NCBI RefSeq assembly: GCF_900100005.1
Contig: NZ_FNEB01000008.1
Location: forward strand, 62,001 to 126,000
Source of the DNA: Lutimaribacter saemankumensis
GTDB taxonomy: Bacteria; Pseudomonadota; Alphaproteobacteria; Rhodobacterales; Rhodobacteraceae
Direction of reading: 5' to 3'
Length of the DNA: 64,000 nt
Shown here: piece after piece, positions 60,702 to 64,000 of the stretch
Numbering within the stretch: the first letter of the stretch is position 1
Layout of the letters: the number at the start of each line of letters is the position of its first letter
Notes under the pieces: generated by a model
The model's input: the letters and a program-made list of their open reading frames with translations, nothing else
What the model was told of the DNA's origin: nothing
Database searches by the model: none
Position numbers and translations under genes: made by a program

Positions 60702-63206
60702 ATGAAAACCCAAGTCAAAGCCCTGGTTGTCGGTGGTGGCGCCGTCGGCACCTCGATCGCCTATCACCTTGCCCGCGCGGGCTGGCAGGACGTCATGCTG
60801 CTGGAGCGGGACGAACTGACCTCGGGGTCGACATGGCACGCGGCGGGCCTGCTGCCGCTGTTCAACATGTCTTATGCAACCACGCATATCCACCAGTACT
60901 CGGTCGAGTTCTACAAGACGCTCGAGGCGGAAACGGGGCTGAACGCGGGCTTCTCGATCGTCGGCAACCTGCGAATGGCGCAGACGCAGGCGCGCATGGA
61001 CGAATACATGGTCTATGCCACCACCGCCGAAACCTGCGGCGTGCCCTATGAGTGGATGACGCCCGCCCAGATCAAGGAGCGGTGGCCGCTGGTCAATACC
61101 GAAGACCTGAAAGGCGCGATCTATCACCCGACCGACGGTTACATCAACCCGGCCGACGTGACGATGGCGATGGCCAAGGGCGCGCGCCAGCGCGGCGTGA
61201 TGATCGAACGCAAATGGCAGGCCGACGGGTTCGAGTGGAAGGGCGATCATTGGGACGTCACCTGCACCAAGATGGTGGAAAAGGGCGGCAACCTCGTTCC
61301 TGGTGACGAGCAGATCGTCATTTCGGCCGAACATGTCGTCACCGCCAGCGGCAACCACGCGCAGCGCACGGCAAAGATGCTGGGCATCAAGATGCCGGCG
61401 ATCCCGGTCGAACACCAGTTCATCGTGACCGAACCCGACCCCGCGCTGGTCGAATACCGCAAGAACGGCGGCGAAGAGCATCCCGTTCTGCGCGATGCGG
61501 ATGCCAAGTGGTATGTCCGCGAAGAACGCGGCGGCTGGATCCTGGGTCCGTATGAGCGCAACGCGCCCGCACGCTTCGAATACGGTGTGCCCGACAGTTT
61601 CCGCGCCGATCTGTTCCCGCTGGACCTGGAGCGCATCGAAGAGGAATACATGTCGATGATCCACCGACTTCCATCCTCGGAAACCGTGGGTCTCAAGGAC
61701 GATTTCAACGGCCCGATCTGCTATACGCCCGATGGCAACCCGCTGGTGGGCCCGGCGCCTGGCCTGCGCAACATGTGGCTGGCCGAGGGCTTCAGCTTTG
61801 GCATCACCGCGGCGGGCGGCACCGGCTATTACCTTGCGCAGATGATGGTTGACGGCGAGGCCGAGATCGACATGGCCAGCCTCGATCCCAAGCGCTACGG
61901 CCAGGAGTGGATGACCACCGAATATGCCGCGCGCAAGAACGAGGAATGCTACGAGCACGTCTATATCCTGCACCACCCCGATGAGGAGCGCGAGGCCTGC
62001 CGCCCGCTGCGTACCGGCCCGGCCTATGACCGGCAAAAGGCGCGCGGCGCGCAGTTCGGCTGTGTCAACGGGTTCGAGCGCCCGAACTATTTCGGCCCGC
62101 TCGATGCGCCGGACAGCTTTGATCACAACGCACGCTCGTTCCGTCGCGGCGGCTGGTGGGATTATGCCCGCGCCGAGGCCGAAGCCGTGCGCAATGCCGC
62201 CGGCCTTATCGACGCGACCGCCTTTACCAAGCATGTCGTGAAGGGGCCGGGCGCGACGCAGTTCCTTGACTGGTTCACCTGCAACAAGCTGCCGCGCGTC
62301 GGTCGCATCAACCTGACCTATGCGCTGACCGATGCCGGCACCACGCGCACGGAATACACCATCGTGCGCCTGGCCGAGGACGAATATTACCTCGTGTCCG
62401 CGGGTGCCTGGGGCGCCTATGACGGCGATTACCTGCGCAAGGCCGCGGCCGACAAGGCAGGGGAATTCGGCTATATCGAAATTCAGGACGTGACCACGCA
62501 ATGGGGCGTCTTTGCCATCGCGGGGCCGAAATCGCGCGACATCCTGAACGAGGTTATCAAGGATGCCGACCCGTCCACGGCGCTGTCGAACAAGCGGTTC
62601 CCGTGGTTGTCCTGCCGCGAGATCGAACTGGGCATGTGCCCGGTCCGCGCAATCCGCGTAGCCTATACGGGCGAGCTGGGCTGGGAACTGCACCATCCGA
62701 TTGAGATGCAGACCTACCTGTTCGACCTGCTGGAAAAGGCCGGTGAAAAGCACGGGATGAAGCTGGTGGGCGCGCGTGCGCAGAACTGGCTGCGGCAGGA
62801 AAAATCCTACCGCGCCTTCGGCAACGAACTGGGCCGCGACGCCACCCCGCTCGAGGCCGATCTGCCGCGCTTTGTCGACCTGGAAAAGGATTTCCACGGC
62901 AAGGACGCGATGGTCGCCAAGGGTGTGCGCAGCAAATGCGTCACCGTCCTGATTGACGGGCCCGCCGACGCCGACCCGTGGGGCCGCGAAGCCCTGTATG
63001 TGAACGGCGAAAAGGTCGGGCGCCTGACCTCGGGCGGCTTTTCCGTGGCCTTCGGTCAGTCGATCGGCATGGGCTATGTCAAACCCGAGCTTGCCGTCGA
63101 GGGCCAGAAGCTGCAGGTCAGGATGTTCGACAAGCTTTGGGACGCCAGGATCACCTGCGACAGCCCCTACGACCCCAAGAACGAAGTTATCCGCAAGGAC
63201 GGCTGA
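60702..63206 (+). CDS. DMGDH/sarcosine-dehydrogenase-like flavoprotein with GcvT domain (3)
   Basis: An 834-residue two-domain enzyme of the same family as the two at 21.6-26.5 kb. N-terminal VVGGGAVGTSIAYHLARAGW, GSTWHAAGLLPLFNMS with the covalent-FAD-type histidine, GFSIVGNLRMAQTQARMDEY; C-terminal GcvT part AAGLIDATAFTKHVVKGPGA, VAYTGELGWELHHP and WLRQEKSYRAFGNELG. It has an extra stretch of about 40 residues in the central region. It is a single gene between gshA and a GNAT gene, with its own terminator. Likely an N-methyl-amino-acid oxidase; substrate unknown. Confidence 0.88.
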   Translation: MKTQVKALVVGGGAVGTSIAYHLARAGWQDVMLLERDELTSGSTWHAAGLLPLFNMSYATTHIHQYSVEFYKTLEAETGLNAGFSIVGNLRMAQTQARMDEYMVYATTAETCGVPYEWMTPAQIKERWPLVNTEDLKGAIYHPTDGYINPADVTMAMAKGARQRGVMIERKWQADGFEWKGDHWDVTCTKMVEKGGNLVPGDEQIVISAEHVVTASGNHAQRTAKMLGIKMPAIPVEHQFIVTEPDPALVEYRKNGGEEHPVLRDADAKWYVREERGGWILGPYERNAPARFEYGVPDSFRADLFPLDLERIEEEYMSMIHRLPSSETVGLKDDFNGPICYTPDGNPLVGPAPGLRNMWLAEGFSFGITAAGGTGYYLAQMMVDGEAEIDMASLDPKRYGQEWMTTEYAARKNEECYEHVYILHHPDEEREACRPLRTGPAYDRQKARGAQFGCVNGFERPNYFGPLDAPDSFDHNARSFRRGGWWDYARAEAEAVRNAAGLIDATAFTKHVVKGPGATQFLDWFTCNKLPRVGRINLTYALTDAGTTRTEYTIVRLAEDEYYLVSAGAWGAYDGDYLRKAAADKAGEFGYIEIQDVTTQWGVFAIAGPKSRDILNEVIKDADPSTALSNKRFPWLSCREIELGMCPVRAIRVAYTGELGWELHHPIEMQTYLFDLLEKAGEKHGMKLVGARAQNWLRQEKSYRAFGNELGRDATPLEADLPRFVDLEKDFHGKDAMVAKGVRSKCVTVLIDGPADADPWGREALYVNGEKVGRLTSGGFSVAFGQSIGMGYVKPELAVEGQKLQVRMFDKLWDARITCDSPYDPKNEVIRKDG

Positions 63207-63232
63207 ACCGGTCTTTCCGGGCGCTACATCAT

Positions 63233-63258
63233 GACCGGGCCCTTTGCGGGGCCCGGTC
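63233..63258 (+). terminator. putative terminator after the third flavoprotein gene
   Basis: A 10-bp perfect stem GACCGGGCCC/GGGCCCGGTC with loop TTTGCG, 27 bp beyond the stop. The T-run is short (ATCTGCCTTG). The rest of the gap to 63407 has no visible gene. Confidence 0.6.
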
Positions 63259-63407
63259 ATCTGCCTTGTCGAACGGGCACGGGTCCGACAAGGTTCCAAC
63301 GCGCCGCCATGGCCAGGTCGGCCGCATGCTGAACAGCGCATGAACGCCCACCGCGAGAGCAGGTATTCAGAAAGCCGCCGGCTTGAGCGCTGTCCAAGGG
63401 TTCCAGA

Positions 63408-63947
63408 TCACCAGAGGGCAGGATCGTTGAGCGCGGCGACGCAGCCAGACAAGCCCCTAAGCGGGGCGAGCTGCCTGTTTGTCAGCGACTGCCCCAGCCA
63501 ACCTTCGGGATAGGTCAGTGGCAGGGGCGGCGGCGCCACCGCCTCCGGTATCTGTCGGAACCCAACCCTGGAATAGAAATTGATGTCGCCATAGGTCAGC
63601 GCGACATCCACACCATTGTCCCGCAGCTCGGTCAGGCCGAATGCTAGCAACTCCTGCCCGATCCCCTTGCCTTGATATGCTGTCGCCACGGCCATGGGCG
63701 ACAGAATGAATACGACACGCTCATCCTCTGAATAGGTCATGCGCGTAAAAACTGCCGCACCGGCAAGTGTGCCCGCGTCGATGGCGCAGAAAACAAAGAT
63801 GTCCGCCGCGTCTACCGTCGCAAGCATCCTTGCCACAAGCGCACCTATCAGTTCGCCTTCCTCGGCGCCTTCGGAGTCGGTGAAGGTCGACCGGAAAAGA
63901 TCGGTGATTTCGCGGTTTCGATGCGCGTATGTTGTTGTGAATTCCAT
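63408..63947 (-). CDS. GNAT-family N-acetyltransferase
   Basis: A 179-residue GNAT protein. The beta4-alpha3 acetyl-CoA site is VFILSPMAVATAYQGKGIGQELLAFGLTEL (Q-x-x-G-x-G/A in residues about 92-98), preceded by AAVFTRMTYSEDERV and followed by TYGDINFYSRVGFRQIPE. It belongs to the group of predicted small-molecule acetyltransferases with YGDPxFYxRxGF. It runs opposite to the flavoprotein gene with about 200 bp between stops. Substrate unknown. Confidence 0.88.
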   Translation of the reverse strand: MEFTTTYAHRNREITDLFRSTFTDSEGAEEGELIGALVARMLATVDAADIFVFCAIDAGTLAGAAVFTRMTYSEDERVVFILSPMAVATAYQGKGIGQELLAFGLTELRDNGVDVALTYGDINFYSRVGFRQIPEAVAPPPLPLTYPEGWLGQSLTNRQLAPLRGLSGCVAALNDPALW

Positions 63948-64000
63948 GGTGTCTTCCTTTTATCGTTGATTGAGCTGGGCACGCACGGCTTTTATTCCCT

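Noticed and set aside
60537-63341. 934-codon open frame on the minus strand
   Set aside because: It mirrors the third flavoprotein gene in a shadow frame; composition is Arg/Gly/His-rich without domains, whereas the plus frame has full FAD and GcvT motifs.

Overview
The window is about 64 kb of high-GC, densely packed chromosomal DNA, most likely from a marine Rhodobacteraceae (Roseobacter-group) alphaproteobacterium. Pointers to this are: a RpoE/ChrR sigma factor pair divergent from a five-gene flavoprotein-DUF1365-MFS-DUF3833-SDR operon as in Rhodobacter sphaeroides; a DUF3775 gene; a complete C-P lyase operon; several dimethylglycine-dehydrogenase-like/GcvT fusion flavoproteins; TRAP transport; and a hairpin-rich intergenic element of a kind I recall from Rhodobacteraceae genomes. 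No phage, insertion sequence, CRISPR array or integration scar was seen, and the ordered operons look like core or stable accessory metabolism.

Layout. 1-5.0 kb (minus): the protocatechuate branch of beta-ketoadipate catabolism, pobA-pcaD-pcaC-pcaH-pcaG, nearly every junction overlapping, followed by a HugZ-like flavin protein and an alpha/beta hydrolase. 5.1-6.6 kb: a SRAP (YedK/HMCES) protein and two small secreted proteins. 6.8-19.0 kb: phosphonate uptake and C-P lyase genes, phnCDE1E2 plus a hexapeptide transferase, then the repressor phnF on the opposite strand, then phnGHI, a gap, and phnJKLNM. The phnI-phnJ gap holds two short, codon-typical membrane-protein genes on the opposite strand (14468-14809). 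19.0-27.4 kb: a minus-strand cassette of two DMGDH-like flavoproteins, a non-pyrrolysine MttB-family methyltransferase and a 3-hydroxyisobutyrate-dehydrogenase-like enzyme, divergent from a LysR regulator; it looks like a demethylation pathway for an unidentified N-methyl compound. 27.4-32.5 kb: malonate use (GntR regulator, amidase, malonyl-CoA decarboxylase, malonyl-CoA synthetase). 33.1 kb: tRNA-Gly(TCC). 33.5-40.8 kb: a TRAP transporter with a cyclase-family hydrolase and an FAH-family enzyme, converging on a NitT/TauT-type ABC transporter. 41-47 kb: an MsbA-like ABC exporter, a carbamoyl amidohydrolase, a histidine phosphatase and the two saccharopine dehydrogenases of lysine catabolism. 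47.1-47.8 kb: two tandem paralogous small secreted proteins of no recognised family. 48.2-54.6 kb: DUF3775, then the SigE-type flavoprotein operon divergent from rpoE-chrR, with matching ECF-type promoter motifs facing both ways. 54.6-64 kb: a membrane-anchored coiled-coil protein and a BON/OmpA protein, ubiA, rsmE, gshA, a third DMGDH-like flavoprotein and a GNAT acetyltransferase.

Functionally the region is about scavenging dissolved organic matter (aromatic acids, phosphonates, methylated amines, malonate, lysine), alongside a membrane oxidative-stress regulon and glutathione synthesis. The least explained items are the antisense small membrane-protein pair inside the phn operon, the MttB/flavoprotein cassette with no corrinoid partner nearby, and the tandem secreted paralogues with their large upstream region rich in TTTGTG/CACAAA inverted repeats.
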